Positions 10,131-19,071 of a stretch of DNA of 64,000 bases are shown in pieces. Origin of the DNA: Alteromonas sp. IB21 (GTDB lineage Bacteria; Pseudomonadota; Gammaproteobacteria; Enterobacterales; Alteromonadaceae); contig NZ_JAEFCD010000013.1 of the NCBI RefSeq assembly GCF_016405965.1, positions 54,926 through 118,925 on the forward strand. Reading direction: 5' to 3'. The number at the start of each line of letters is the position of its first letter. Position 1 is the first letter of the stretch. Under the pieces are notes generated by a model. It had not been told where the DNA came from. It did not search any database and saw only the letters and a program-made list of their open reading frames with translations. A program made the translations under genes and the position numbers.

Positions 10131-10616
10131 TTAGAGTTTGTCTGTTGCATCGTACCAAATTCGATTGATCCACCATTCTCTTACTCCCGCTTCTGTTTTA
10201 ACAGTAAACTCATCGTCTTCTTCTTTTCCAAGAAGCGCACGGGCCATAGGTGAATCAATTGAAATGTAGTCTTTGCGGCCAAATATTTCATCATAACCGA
10301 CTAACCGAAGCTCCATTACTTTTCCTGCCTCATTCTCAATTTCAACCCACGCACCAAAGAAAACTTTCCCTTCTTGCTGCGGATCGTAGTCCACGACTTT
10401 AAGGTTTTCCAAGCATTTGCGAAGGTAGCGAACGCGGCGGTCAATTTCACGCAGTTTCTTTTTGTTGTACTGGTAATCGGCATTCTCGCTTCTGTCCCCG
10501 AGGCTTGCAGCCCACGTCACTTTGCGAGTAATTTCTGGCCTTTCTTCACGCCACAAGAAGTCTAATTCTTGTTTAAGCTTTAAGTAGCCCTTTCGAGTGA
10601 TAAGCGGTGTTTTCAC
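10131..10616 (-). CDS. greB: Transcription elongation factor GreB
   Basis: Cleaves the 3' end of RNA in backtracked RNA polymerase so that elongation can resume. The start MKTPLITRKGY and the segment ELDFLWREERPEIT are characteristic of GreB rather than GreA. The coiled-coil tip has LGDRSENADYQY, carrying the acidic pair that supports cleavage. The 161-residue length is standard. The start codon is GTG (10614-10616 on the plus strand reads CAC); it is chosen because family members begin exactly here. tex follows downstream on the same strand. Confidence 0.96.
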   Translation of the reverse strand: MKTPLITRKGYLKLKQELDFLWREERPEITRKVTWAASLGDRSENADYQYNKKKLREIDRRVRYLRKCLENLKVVDYDPQQEGKVFFGAWVEIENEAGKVMELRLVGYDEIFGRKDYISIDSPMARALLGKEEDDEFTVKTEAGVREWWINRIWYDATDKL

Positions 10617-10790
10617 AATGTTCTTTACGTATCCCTGCTAGTTACCCCTACTTTATGTGGGTAATGCGGTAAAACGCAATCTTTGGCTGTCGTAAAAAGT
10701 GACAAAATGGGTAGTTTGAATAATTATTGAACATAAACCTTTTCACGAATGTCACAGTATAAATAAATGTCAAACCTGTAGGGGAAGCGA

Positions 10791-11060
10791 ATGCGCAATG
10801 AGACACCTGTGTTGTACCGCCGAAGGTCGGGAAAAGAACCTCTTCAAATTAGCGGTACTATCATTGGTTTTATGCTGTTTTTAAGCGGCGCGCTGTTGTT
10901 GCTGTATGCGTTACTCGATATTGTTGTTCGCTTAAACAGCTTGAGAACCGTGTTTTACCTCATTCTGGGCTGTACTATGTATAAAGTGGGTCAGTCTTTG
11001 TTAAACCACTTTGCCACATTTAAAGTGCACACCGAAAGACGTCGTGCTCCTCAGCGTTAA
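10791..11060 (+). CDS. Small two-helix membrane protein, unknown
   Basis: An 89-residue protein I do not recognise. A positively charged N-terminus (residues 1-17) is followed by two hydrophobic stretches (about 22-46 and 53-72), and the C-terminus is basic (HTERRRAPQR). This fits a small inner-membrane protein with both ends in the cytoplasm. A purine-rich AGGGGAAGCGA lies just before the ATG. It stands alone between divergent greB and convergent fkpA. Confidence 0.6.
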   Translation: MRNETPVLYRRRSGKEPLQISGTIIGFMLFLSGALLLLYALLDIVVRLNSLRTVFYLILGCTMYKVGQSLLNHFATFKVHTERRRAPQR

Positions 11061-11117
11061 AACCTTTAGTTGTAAGCTGTGATTTTTAAGTCGAATTTGT
11101 TTCAAGAAAATCGCAGT

Positions 11118-11304
11118 TTGGCCGTGAAAAAATGGCATTTTAGACTAAGCTTAATAGTGTAATTCGAGGCACCAAGCATATTGAATAACCCACTTTATTA
11201 TTTGGGTACGCGCGTGGTGAAAATCCACTGGCTCGTAGGGAAAAGGTAAGCAAGGATCACGCTGACTCACTAAAACAAAAAAGCCGACGCTATGCGTCGG
11301 CTTT
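11118..11304 (+). ncRNA. Possible small RNA or riboswitch-like element ending in a terminator
   Basis: Between the small membrane-protein gene and fkpA the plus strand shows a promoter-like pair, TTGGCC (11118-11123) and TAGACT (11141-11146), 17 bases apart. About 60 bases further comes a hairpin, GTGG-TGAAAAT-CCAC (11214-11228), which resembles the GGTGAAAATCC segment of cobalamin riboswitches. The stretch ends at a strong stem (11280-11304) that is followed by T-rich sequence on this strand as well. No coding gene for the riboswitch to control lies downstream, so a small RNA, a relic, or the 3' UTR of the upstream gene are the alternatives. Confidence 0.25.
11276..11304 (-). terminator. Terminator of fkpA (possibly bidirectional)
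   Basis: An 11-bp stem, AAAGCCGACGC (11280-11290) with GCGTCGGCTTT (11294-11304) and a 3-base loop. On the minus strand it ends in a run of T residues and lies 22 bases past the fkpA stop. On the plus strand CTTTCTCATTTCTT follows, so it may work both ways. Confidence 0.88.
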
Positions 11305-11325
11305 CTCATTTCTTAAAGCAGTCGC

Positions 11326-12111
11326 TTATTCCGCTGGCGCTTCAGCTTCAGGCTTAACTACTTCTAAAAGCTCAACTTCAAAGATTAGCGTTGAGTTAGG
11401 AGTGATGGCGCCAGTAGAGCGTTGTCCGTAGGCAAGTTCAGATGGAATGTGGAAGCGGTATTTCGCGCCTTCTTTCATCAACTGTACGCCTTCGGTCCAA
11501 CCAGCAATTACGCGATTAAGCGGGAATTCAGCGGGTTCGCCACGCTTATACGAAGAGTCGAACTCTGTACCGTCGAGCAACGTACCAAGGTAGTGAACTT
11601 TTACCATGTCAGTCGCTTCTGGACTTGCGCCTTCGCCTTCTTCAAGTACTTCGTACTGAAGACCAGACTCTGTAGTCACTACGCCTTCCTTCTTACCGTT
11701 TTCTTCTAGGTAAGCCAGGCCTGCTTCAATGTTTTTCTCAGCGGCTTGCGCAGCCATTTCTTGCTGCTTAGCTCGAAGTACTTCTTCGCCTTGTTGAGCG
11801 ATTTGCTGAATTTGCTCTGGCGTAAACTTAAGGGTGTCGTTAAGGCCGTCTTTAAAGCCTTGTTGCAGCGCATCTTGGTCTAAAGTTAAACCTAGCTGTT
11901 CTTGCTGCTCCGCACGGTTGCTAACAAATAAACCCATGCTTGCGCCCATTGCATAAGCTTGCTTTTGTGTATCTGTCATTTCTTCTGCTGAAACAGCAGT
12001 GGTTTTTGCACTATCAGCGCTAGTAGAAGCGGCCTCATCAGATGTATTTGGCTGGCAAGCGAAAAGGCCTAGCGCAGCGATAGTAGATAAGGCAACGAGC
12101 GACTTCTGCAT
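11326..12111 (-). CDS. fkpA: FKBP-type peptidyl-prolyl isomerase, lipoprotein FkpA/Mip type
   Basis: Periplasm-facing folding chaperone and proline isomerase. The chosen start gives MQKSLVALSTIAALGLFACQ, a lipoprotein signal with LFAC lipobox, and is preceded by GGAGACG; an upstream in-frame ATG at 12165 would bury the signal. Residues about 45-140 are the helical dimerisation domain (QKQAYAMGASMGLFV...). The C-terminal FKBP domain contains MVKVHYLGTLLDGTEFDSS, FPLNRVIAGWTEG and FHIPSELAYG. Length 261 fits FkpA/Mip proteins. It neighbours slyX and yheV as in E. coli. Confidence 0.93.
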   Translation of the reverse strand: MQKSLVALSTIAALGLFACQPNTSDEAASTSADSAKTTAVSAEEMTDTQKQAYAMGASMGLFVSNRAEQQEQLGLTLDQDALQQGFKDGLNDTLKFTPEQIQQIAQQGEEVLRAKQQEMAAQAAEKNIEAGLAYLEENGKKEGVVTTESGLQYEVLEEGEGASPEATDMVKVHYLGTLLDGTEFDSSYKRGEPAEFPLNRVIAGWTEGVQLMKEGAKYRFHIPSELAYGQRSTGAITPNSTLIFEVELLEVVKPEAEAPAE

Positions 12112-12248
12112 AAAAACGTCTCCATTAATTATTATCATCATGCGTCTATGTCTATACTGCTGCATCTAAGGCAGTGTGCACGATAGTTAAAGATGCGTGA
12201 TCCATGCTATGTTAAACCTAGCGTTTACAAAGCGAAACCCATTTGATT

Positions 12249-13241
12249 ATGTTTAGGCCTCAAATGTTCCAGAGAATAGTGTTACTCATCGTACTTATTG
12301 GCAATTCCATGGGATGTTCTGTCCCTGATACTACGCCAATACAGCAGTGGCGTCATGTAGAAGAAGGTGCTTATGCTGCCGATATTTCAACGGACGGTAC
12401 CTTGGCCGTGGTTTCCGGCGTAAATAACGGCGTCAATGTATGGCGAATAGGACAAAGCGAGCCTTTGTTTCATTGGAGCCATCAGGGTGAAGGCAACAAT
12501 TTAGTTATGTCTGTTCACATCAGTGCAGATAAACGCTATGTAGTTACTGCTGATAGAGAGGCATTTGCCCTATGGAGCTTAGAGACAGGTGAACCCGAAG
12601 GCTTCTGGCGTATCGATGAAGCGTCTATTCGAGATGTTGCTGTGACTAACAATGGTAACGGCATCTTAGTTGCTCGCTCGAATGGCAAAGTTATGTATTT
12701 CGAACCTCGCACTTCCCGACGCCTAGAATTCTTTGGGCATCAAGAAAAAGTCAATTCAATTGATATTTCTCCTAATGGAAAGTACGCACTTACTGGCGGC
12801 AATGACTATATTGCTTACTTATGGAGTACCGACACGGGCCAGATAATTCATACGTTTACTCACCCTACCCGCGTTACTAAAGTAGCGCTAGATGACGAAG
12901 GGCGGTATGCGTTTACTGCTGATAGTCAAAGTAAATCCCAAGTATGGGACGTACAAACGGGGCAGCCAGTGACGGCCCTTAAATTTGCTTCTCGGCAAAA
13001 AATATTTACAGACGTGGAATTTTCAAAAGATGGTGGATATTTGCTTACTGGTTCTCCTTCGAGAAAAGTTTACTTATGGGATTTAAAGAGTGGACAGCAA
13101 ATACAGTCAATCCAAGTTGCTTCTAGAGAGTCGATTTCGCCACCTACTGCAGTTGTTTATGGCGTCGCCTTCCTTCCCAATGATAATATAGTATCTATTA
13201 GCAGTAGTGGTCTTGCCGAAGAATGGCAACGAGAGAGATAG
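12249..13241 (+). CDS. WD40-repeat lipoprotein
   Basis: A 330-residue protein with a lipoprotein signal (FQRIVLLIVLIGNSMGC) followed by a beta-propeller of about six to seven WD40-like repeats. Repeat cores such as VNSIDISPNGKYALTGG..YIAYLWS, VTKVALDDEGRYAFTA and TDVEFSKDGGYLLTG..KVYLWD are visible. It is probably anchored to the membrane and serves as a protein-binding scaffold. The start is uncertain: TTG 12243, ATG 12249 and ATG 12264 are in frame and none has a convincing ribosome site. It lies between fkpA and slyX, and its stop is 9 bases before slyX, so the two may be co-transcribed. The binding partner is unknown. Confidence 0.78.
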   Translation: MFRPQMFQRIVLLIVLIGNSMGCSVPDTTPIQQWRHVEEGAYAADISTDGTLAVVSGVNNGVNVWRIGQSEPLFHWSHQGEGNNLVMSVHISADKRYVVTADREAFALWSLETGEPEGFWRIDEASIRDVAVTNNGNGILVARSNGKVMYFEPRTSRRLEFFGHQEKVNSIDISPNGKYALTGGNDYIAYLWSTDTGQIIHTFTHPTRVTKVALDDEGRYAFTADSQSKSQVWDVQTGQPVTALKFASRQKIFTDVEFSKDGGYLLTGSPSRKVYLWDLKSGQQIQSIQVASRESISPPTAVVYGVAFLPNDNIVSISSSGLAEEWQRER

Positions 13242-13250
13242 AGAATATAC

Positions 13251-13499
13251 ATGACAGACAAAAGCGCTGAGCATCTACAACAGCAAATAGATAGCGCCAA
13301 TAGCTATATTGAAGAGCTACAAATGAAAGTTGCGTTTCACGAGCATACAATAGAAGCGTTAAACGATGCATTGTCTTCTCAGCAGCAACAGCTTGATGAC
13401 TTAACCTTTAAAGTGCGCCACGTGATTGACCGTGTTAAATCTATAGAGCCGTCTAATATTGCCAGACAGTCGGAAGAGACGCCGCCTCCGCACTATTGA
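13251..13499 (+). CDS. slyX: SlyX family protein
   Basis: An 82-residue coiled-coil protein. Its heptad-rich body (IEELQMKVAFHEHTIEALNDALSSQ) and C-terminal PPPHY are the hallmarks of SlyX. The family's molecular role is unknown; in E. coli slyX lies beside fkpA and slyD, and here it is also near fkpA. Confidence 0.92.
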   Translation: MTDKSAEHLQQQIDSANSYIEELQMKVAFHEHTIEALNDALSSQQQQLDDLTFKVRHVIDRVKSIEPSNIARQSEETPPPHY

Positions 13500-13673
13500 T
13501 CAGGGTTGGAGTTTAGAGCTTTCAATACATTAAGGGCGCAGCGGCTATTCTATCTCGTTATGACTTAGAGTAACTCTTCATTTTGGCTATTTGCTATCGT
13601 GACTTACCATGCGCGCCCCATTGAGCAGACTCCGCTTAAGGGAGTTATTTTCAGCATTTAAAAAGAGTTAGTT

Positions 13674-13832
13674 ATGAGCGATTTTGATATGGATGCATTT
13701 GACAGCATCGACTTTGATTCACTAGAACAATCAGTAGCCGAAAAACAGGCTGAGAAAGACAAACAAGAAAGCCAAGAGATTGAAGGCATGCGAGATGGCG
13801 CCAACGACTGCGGTGATAGTTGCACAATATAA
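13674..13832 (+). CDS. 52-residue acidic protein with C-terminal CGDSC
   Basis: A short ORF starting MSDFDMDAFDSIDFDS and ending GANDCGDSCTI. The N-terminal half is strongly acidic with Phe/Asp repeats, the middle (EQSVAEKQAEKDKQESQE) is a charged helix, and the end has two cysteines in a CxxxC spacing. A weak ribosome site (AAAGAG) sits 8 bases before the ATG. The codon pattern and clear three-part composition suggest a real gene rather than noise. I do not recognise the family; metal binding or redox at the cysteine pair is only a guess. Confidence 0.6.
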   Translation: MSDFDMDAFDSIDFDSLEQSVAEKQAEKDKQESQEIEGMRDGANDCGDSCTI

Positions 13833-13883
13833 TCGTTTGTTATGAACCCGTTAGCCTAATCGTCTAGGCCTTGGTTTTGCGAG

Positions 13884-13914
13884 AACACCGCTGGTGCTAG
13901 CCATCAGCGGTGTT
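13884..13914 (-). terminator. Hairpin over the DUF748 gene stop, possible terminator
   Basis: A 10-bp perfect stem, AACACCGCTG (13884-13893) and CAGCGGTGTT (13905-13914), spans the stop codon of the minus-strand gene. The T-tract is poor on both strands, so this is a weak terminator call. It separates two convergent genes. Confidence 0.35.
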
Positions 13915-14997
13915 GTCGACCTCTTCTAGTCGCTCAAGCTCTATACTTTCTTCAACATTTCCCTGAAATGCTTTTACAAACGCGTTTTTCAAGATGGCAG
14001 TAAACGCTTCCCAGATCTCTGTGTTCGGGCTAGATAAATCCCCTTCGATAGGAATGCGGGTAGCGACCTGGTCTTCACTTTGATTTTCAAAAAGCTCTGT
14101 GACAAACGCCGATAGCGCTTCAATACTGCCTTCAATTAATCCGTCGCCATCACGCTCAATATCGGCTTTCCACGAAAACACTTCCACGTTGTGTAATATA
14201 GGCTTGATATAGCCTTTTACCTGCCCCTCGTTGGAAGCAACTTCTGCCGCAAGGGTAAGGGTGCCTGCTTCTAAATCAAAGGGGGCATACGTATCAAGGA
14301 GGTTTTTAAAGTTAACTAAACCCACGTTGTCTGCTTGTATGTCGATATCAAATGTGGGGGCTTTAGTGGCCGGATTGAGCTTGGCATTTAATAAAATGGT
14401 ACCTTGTTCGGCGGTTTGCCCCGTGGCTTTGGCTGTGGCCACGCGGGTATCAGACAAGCGTTCGCTATTAACTAAATTATTGATTTCAAGCTGAATATCG
14501 TGAATGGCGATATCAATAACAGGTGACGTATCAGGATTATAAAAAGCAATTTTTCCGTCGTTAATAGCCAGCTTATCTATTCGTAGTGGGAAAAGCTGGT
14601 CGGCGATAGATAACCACTTTTCATTTTTCCCCGATTGGCTCGATTCTTCCGTGTCGCCATCTACAAAATTAATCTCAGGCCCATTGACGACAACCCGGCC
14701 GACTGCCGCGCCTTTCATAAGCTGAGACCAAGATAGCGTAAATTCCACATAGTCAGCTTTAAATAAGGGTCTCTCAACTTCGCCGTTTGCTTTGGAAAGC
14801 AACACATATTCTAAACTGTACGCACCGCGCCACAGCATAAGGTCAACATCACCGACACGCCCGTCGTACTTGTCTGACTGACTTAGCGTCGTGTTGATAT
14901 AATTCGCTGCGGCGTAGGGTAGATATAAACGAACGGCAATAAGTGCCAGTAATAAACCCGCTAAACTATATCCAATACGCTTTTTTACCTGCTTCAT
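13897..14997 (-). CDS. DUF748/AsmA-like envelope protein
   Basis: A 366-residue protein with an N-terminal membrane anchor (IGYSLAGLLLALIAVRLYLPYAA) and a long beta-rich periplasmic part. Motifs typical of DUF748/AsmA-like proteins are present: WSQLMKGAAVGRVVVNGPEINFVDG and IDKLAINDGKIAFYNPDTSP. Such proteins are thought to act in envelope lipid homeostasis or transport as members of the AsmA-like bridge superfamily; the specific job here is unknown. It is monocistronic. Confidence 0.78.
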   Translation of the reverse strand: MKQVKKRIGYSLAGLLLALIAVRLYLPYAAANYINTTLSQSDKYDGRVGDVDLMLWRGAYSLEYVLLSKANGEVERPLFKADYVEFTLSWSQLMKGAAVGRVVVNGPEINFVDGDTEESSQSGKNEKWLSIADQLFPLRIDKLAINDGKIAFYNPDTSPVIDIAIHDIQLEINNLVNSERLSDTRVATAKATGQTAEQGTILLNAKLNPATKAPTFDIDIQADNVGLVNFKNLLDTYAPFDLEAGTLTLAAEVASNEGQVKGYIKPILHNVEVFSWKADIERDGDGLIEGSIEALSAFVTELFENQSEDQVATRIPIEGDLSSPNTEIWEAFTAILKNAFVKAFQGNVEESIELERLEEVDNTADG

Positions 14998-15175
14998 AGT
15001 TCACTCCTTGTAACCTGTGGATACAAAAACTATACCCAAGGTGCGTTTGGTGAATGAGAAATGACAGACGCCCTATTGGCGTGCTATTGAGGAAATAATA
15101 ACGCTATTGCGGCGCTTTGATAGCGCACGCAAGAAGGTTTAAGAGGTAAGATTTACCGAATAGCAGGTAAGAATG

Positions 15176-15382
15176 CTAGTGAGGTTTAAAGATACCAATC
15201 ACATTTTCATTTGAGCGAGTTGCAGCACTCACTTTCTCGTCGGTCTGGGCTTCGTTGTAGCCGCACGCTACGCACTCTAATTTTTCAACATTATTTTCAT
15301 AATAAAGTGAAATAGTGTCTTGCTCTTGGCATTTTGGGCAGGTTGCACCAGCAACAAAGCGGCGTTTTAGACGATTTGACAT
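15176..15382 (-). CDS. yheV: YheV family zinc-ribbon protein
   Basis: A 68-residue protein with two CxxC knuckles (CPKC and CVAC) forming a zinc ribbon. The start MSNRLKRRF is chosen over an upstream ATG because the AAAGGTG ribosome site is placed correctly and YheV proteins begin this way. It is divergent from yheS, whereas in E. coli the kefGB genes lie between; those are absent here. Function unknown. Confidence 0.88.
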   Translation of the reverse strand: MSNRLKRRFVAGATCPKCQEQDTISLYYENNVEKLECVACGYNEAQTDEKVSAATRSNENVIGIFKPH

Positions 15383-15500
15383 ACATACACCTTTAAGAAA
15401 TTTCATCGTTATTATACCGTGAAATACTATGCGTTGATCAGCTTTTACCTTAAGTTTTTGATATTATACGCGCCCTTGTTTGTTCCATCACAGGTTACTC

Positions 15501-17474
15501 ATGATTAAGCTTTCTAACGTATCGTTACTGCGCGGTCGTAAAATGCTGCTAGAAGACGCGTCTGCGCAGGTTTTTCCGGGCCATAAAGTGGCGCTTATTG
15601 GCAGTAATGGTTGCGGTAAATCCACGCTTTTTGCGCTATTACGCAATGAGTTAAGCGTAGATGCGGGTGATTGCAGCGTGCCGAGTGACTGGCGTATTGT
15701 GAGTGTGGCACAGGAAACACCGGCTACCAACAGAACTGCGATAGATTATGTTGTGGATGGCGACAAACATTTACGTGCATTACAGGCTAATCTCGATGCC
15801 GCTGAAAAAAACGGTGATGGCGTTCAAATTGGGCAAATACATGGTCAATTGGAGCAGGCTGGCGCGTACGATGTTGAATCCCGCGCGGCGACGATTTTAT
15901 CAGGCCTTGGATTTACCAATACCCAGTTGAGTGCGCCTGTGACAGACTTTTCCGGAGGGTGGAGAATGCGCTTAAACCTGGCGCAGGCACTACTTTGCCC
16001 GTCAGACCTTCTGCTGCTGGATGAACCAACAAACCACTTAGATTTAGACGCCGTTATATGGTTAGAGAAGTGGTTACAGCGCTATGCGGGTACTCTCCTG
16101 TTGATATCACACGACAAAGCTTTCATTGATAACACCGTCGCTCAAATTATAAGTGTTGAGCAGCAAAAATTGATTACTTATACGGGTAACTACTCAGCCT
16201 ATGAGACCCAACGAGCAGAGCGTATTCGCTTGCAGAACCTAGAGTATGAAAAGCAGCAGCAAAAAGTGGCACACTTAAATTCGTTTATTACGCGATTTAA
16301 AGCGAAGGCGAGTAAAGCAAAGCAGGCGCAAAGTCGTATTAAGCAGTTAGAAAAAATGGAAACTTTATTGCCTGCGCATATGGCTAGCCCTTTTAGTTTC
16401 TCGTTTGCTCCACCAACTGCGTTGCCAAATCCGCTTGTGCAAATGGAAAAAATACAGCTGGGGTATGATGATTATATTGTGCTGCAGCAGGTGAAGCTCA
16501 ACTTGGTTCCAGGCAGTCGGATTGGGCTTTTAGGGCGCAATGGACAAGGCAAATCGACGCTTATTAAATTACTGGCTGGTGTTCATGTGCCTAAGCAAGG
16601 TATTTTCAATACCGCCAAAGGGCTAAAAATTGGTTACTTTGCCCAGCATCAATTAGAAACATTGGATGCGAATGCCACGCCGCTTTTGCATTTGCAGCGT
16701 ATTGATGAAAAAGCAACAGAGCAACAATTGCGCGACTATTTGGGCGGCTTTGGGTTTAACGGTGATGAAGCGCTAGCTCCTGTAGCACCCATGTCGGGCG
16801 GTGAAAAAGCGCGTCTTGTGTTGGCATTAATTGTTTATCAAAAGCCAAATTTGCTGCTGCTGGATGAGCCTACCAACCATCTAGACTTGGAAATGCGCCA
16901 TGCGCTTAATATCGCACTCCAAGGTTTTGAGGGTGCTATGGTACTGGTATCGCATGACCGCTTCTTGCTTTCATCGGTGTGTGAAGATTTCTACCTGGTA
17001 GACAGCGGCGAAGTAGAGCCCTTTACGGGTGATTTAGATGATTATCGAGACTGGATCTTAAAGCAGCAAGCGGCAGAAAAAGCAAAAGCGAACAGCGAAG
17101 CGAAAAGTGCCAACAGGGATGATAAAAAAGCAGCGCAACAAGAAAACGGCGTGCAAAATAAGCCGGAACGTAAAGTAGACCGTAAGGAAGAAAAACGTCG
17201 TGAAGCCGAGTTTAGGCAAAGTGTCGCGCCGCTTAAAAAGGCCATTGAGAAACACGAAAAAGCAATGGAAAAATACAGTGCGGCGCTTGCGGAAGTCGAA
17301 CAGTCTTTGAGTGATACATCCCTTTATACTGATGATAAAAAAGCAGAACTTTTAGCCTTGCTCGACAAACAAACTCAACTCAAGCAGCAGCTTGAAGAGG
17401 AAGAGATGGCCTGGTTAGATGCCCAAGAACAAATTGAGCTAAAGCGAGAAGAGTATGACAGTGCCATCGCTTAA
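15501..17474 (+). CDS. yheS: ABC-F family ATPase YheS
   Basis: A soluble tandem ATPase that acts on ribosomes, not a transporter. Two ATP cassettes are complete: Walker A GSNGCGKST and GRNGQGKST, signatures FSGGW and MSGGE, and Walker B LLLLDEPTNHLDLD twice. The inter-domain linker is Lys/Gln-rich (RIRLQNLEYEKQQQKVAHL). The C-terminal coiled coil of about 110 residues is highly charged. The start MIKLSNVSLLRG is preferred to an ATG seven codons upstream. In E. coli YheS rescues translation of difficult nascent chains. The next gene overlaps its 3' end. Confidence 0.93.
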   Translation: MIKLSNVSLLRGRKMLLEDASAQVFPGHKVALIGSNGCGKSTLFALLRNELSVDAGDCSVPSDWRIVSVAQETPATNRTAIDYVVDGDKHLRALQANLDAAEKNGDGVQIGQIHGQLEQAGAYDVESRAATILSGLGFTNTQLSAPVTDFSGGWRMRLNLAQALLCPSDLLLLDEPTNHLDLDAVIWLEKWLQRYAGTLLLISHDKAFIDNTVAQIISVEQQKLITYTGNYSAYETQRAERIRLQNLEYEKQQQKVAHLNSFITRFKAKASKAKQAQSRIKQLEKMETLLPAHMASPFSFSFAPPTALPNPLVQMEKIQLGYDDYIVLQQVKLNLVPGSRIGLLGRNGQGKSTLIKLLAGVHVPKQGIFNTAKGLKIGYFAQHQLETLDANATPLLHLQRIDEKATEQQLRDYLGGFGFNGDEALAPVAPMSGGEKARLVLALIVYQKPNLLLLDEPTNHLDLEMRHALNIALQGFEGAMVLVSHDRFLLSSVCEDFYLVDSGEVEPFTGDLDDYRDWILKQQAAEKAKANSEAKSANRDDKKAAQQENGVQNKPERKVDRKEEKRREAEFRQSVAPLKKAIEKHEKAMEKYSAALAEVEQSLSDTSLYTDDKKAELLALLDKQTQLKQQLEEEEMAWLDAQEQIELKREEYDSAIA

Positions 17475-17964
17475 TCTCGAACCTGGCGTGTTCTGGGACT
17501 ATAGTTTGTCCCGCTATACCCGAGGGGATATGGCGCCACTTGCTATTTCGCTGCAAGATAATCACAACGTTAATGTAAACGTATTGCTGCTATTAGGTTG
17601 GTGTCTTGAGAACAACTTCATTATAAATCTGCCTCAATTCAAGGCGGTAATAGAGGCCTCAAGTCCCGTTGAAAAAAAACTTAGGGTTCATAGAGCCAAA
17701 CGCAAAGAGGCTCACCCTGACAACGGCACAGATCCGGCCGTTTACGCTACGCTGAAAGCTGAGGAGCTTGAGCTTGAACGTCAACAACAGCGCGATATTG
17801 TTGCCGCTTTTAACGAGCAGTCAGTGGTTCGTCTAGGGCAAGCTCAGTCGACGACGGGGTCGGTATTTAACGCGTCTGTGGCCGCGTTTATCAATGCATA
17901 TGGTCTTCGCGATAATGCTGAAGCGCGTCGTCTTGTCAGTCTCGTGATTAAAGAATTATCGTAA
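17455..17964 (+). CDS. TIGR02444 family protein
   Basis: A 169-residue protein with the conserved opening FWDYSLSRYTRGDMAPLAISLQD and the LLLLGWCLE helix of the TIGR02444 family, which is found mainly in marine gammaproteobacteria beside ABC-F genes. It overlaps the yheS 3' end by 20 bases in another frame, implying translational coupling. It is all-helical and soluble. Function unknown. Confidence 0.85.
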   Translation: MTVPSLNLEPGVFWDYSLSRYTRGDMAPLAISLQDNHNVNVNVLLLLGWCLENNFIINLPQFKAVIEASSPVEKKLRVHRAKRKEAHPDNGTDPAVYATLKAEELELERQQQRDIVAAFNEQSVVRLGQAQSTTGSVFNASVAAFINAYGLRDNAEARRLVSLVIKELS

Positions 17965-17981
17965 AAGAATAAGAAAATAGA

Positions 17982-19016
17982 ATGAGTAAATTAGCGCTTT
18001 CACATGGAAAGATTGTAAAAAGTAGCTTTAAGGTGCCAGGGTGGGCCAAGAACCGTCATGTGCAAACGATTTGGCCGCGCTTTATTCAAAAGCGCTTGCC
18101 TTTGTCTTACCACATGGAGCGATTAACGCTACCTGACGATGATTTTGTCGATGTTGCTTGGGGTCCTAAGCCACAAGAAACATCAGGGATCGTTGTTATG
18201 TTCCACGGTCTCGAAGGCAGTATACGTTCGCATTACGCTAACGATATGATGGCTCAGCTATCAGTCAATGGTTGGCAGGTGGTCATGATGCACTATCGTG
18301 GCTGCAGCGGCGTACCGAATCTTAAAGCGAGAGCGTACCACAGTGGTGAAACCGAAGATCCGAGCTTCTTCTTAGCGTGGCTGCACGATAAATTTCCACG
18401 GATCCCTAAAGTGGCTATTGGCTTTTCGCTTGGCGGTAACATGTTGTTGAAGTTGCTTGGGGAGCATCCCGCGCAAAAATGGCTGAAGGCCGCCGTCGCT
18501 ATTTCTTCTCCGCTCAAGCTTTCTGAGTGTGCAAAGTCTATTAATCAAGGCTTTTCAAGGGTATATCAGAAATATCTGCTAACCAGTATGAAAGACACAT
18601 TGCGCAAAAAGATGGAGTACATCGACTACCGCAAACTCATTCAGTTAACGAAAAGTGATGTAGATAGTATTACTAGCTTTACTCAGTTTGATGAAAAAAT
18701 CACGGCACCGCTTCACGGTTTTGCTGACGCCCAAGATTATTATGAAAAGTGTAGCGCTTATCATTTCTTAAGTGCAATTCACTGTCCCACGTTAGTACTG
18801 CATAGTATTGATGATCCGTTCATGAACCATTTAATTGTGCCCAAAGAAGAAGAGCTTGCGCGTAATGTCACGGTAGAGTTGAGCGAGCGTGGTGGACATG
18901 TAGGGTTCATGCAAGGCTCTATGTTGAATCCGAAGGTGTGGCTGCATGAGCGTGTGAAACGCTTTGTCAGCGAAGCGTTGCCCGTTAATACGACCTGTAG
19001 TTATGTGAGCCGCTAA
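17982..19016 (+). CDS. yheT: YheT family alpha/beta hydrolase
   Basis: A 344-residue hydrolase of the YheT/ABHD1-3 group. Oxyanion region MFHGLEGSIRSHY, nucleophile elbow GFSLGG (Ser149), acid in HSIDDPF and histidine in ERGGHVGF complete a plausible triad. The leading WAKNRHVQTIWP is diagnostic of this family. It is 17 bases after the TIGR02444 gene and belongs to the yheS-yheT-yheU operon. Natural substrate unknown. Confidence 0.93.
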   Translation: MSKLALSHGKIVKSSFKVPGWAKNRHVQTIWPRFIQKRLPLSYHMERLTLPDDDFVDVAWGPKPQETSGIVVMFHGLEGSIRSHYANDMMAQLSVNGWQVVMMHYRGCSGVPNLKARAYHSGETEDPSFFLAWLHDKFPRIPKVAIGFSLGGNMLLKLLGEHPAQKWLKAAVAISSPLKLSECAKSINQGFSRVYQKYLLTSMKDTLRKKMEYIDYRKLIQLTKSDVDSITSFTQFDEKITAPLHGFADAQDYYEKCSAYHFLSAIHCPTLVLHSIDDPFMNHLIVPKEEELARNVTVELSERGGHVGFMQGSMLNPKVWLHERVKRFVSEALPVNTTCSYVSR

Positions 19017-19071
19017 TTAACGATTTTTTATTGTAAAAAATTGCAATCGACGTTCTCAACGAGGAGTTTCA

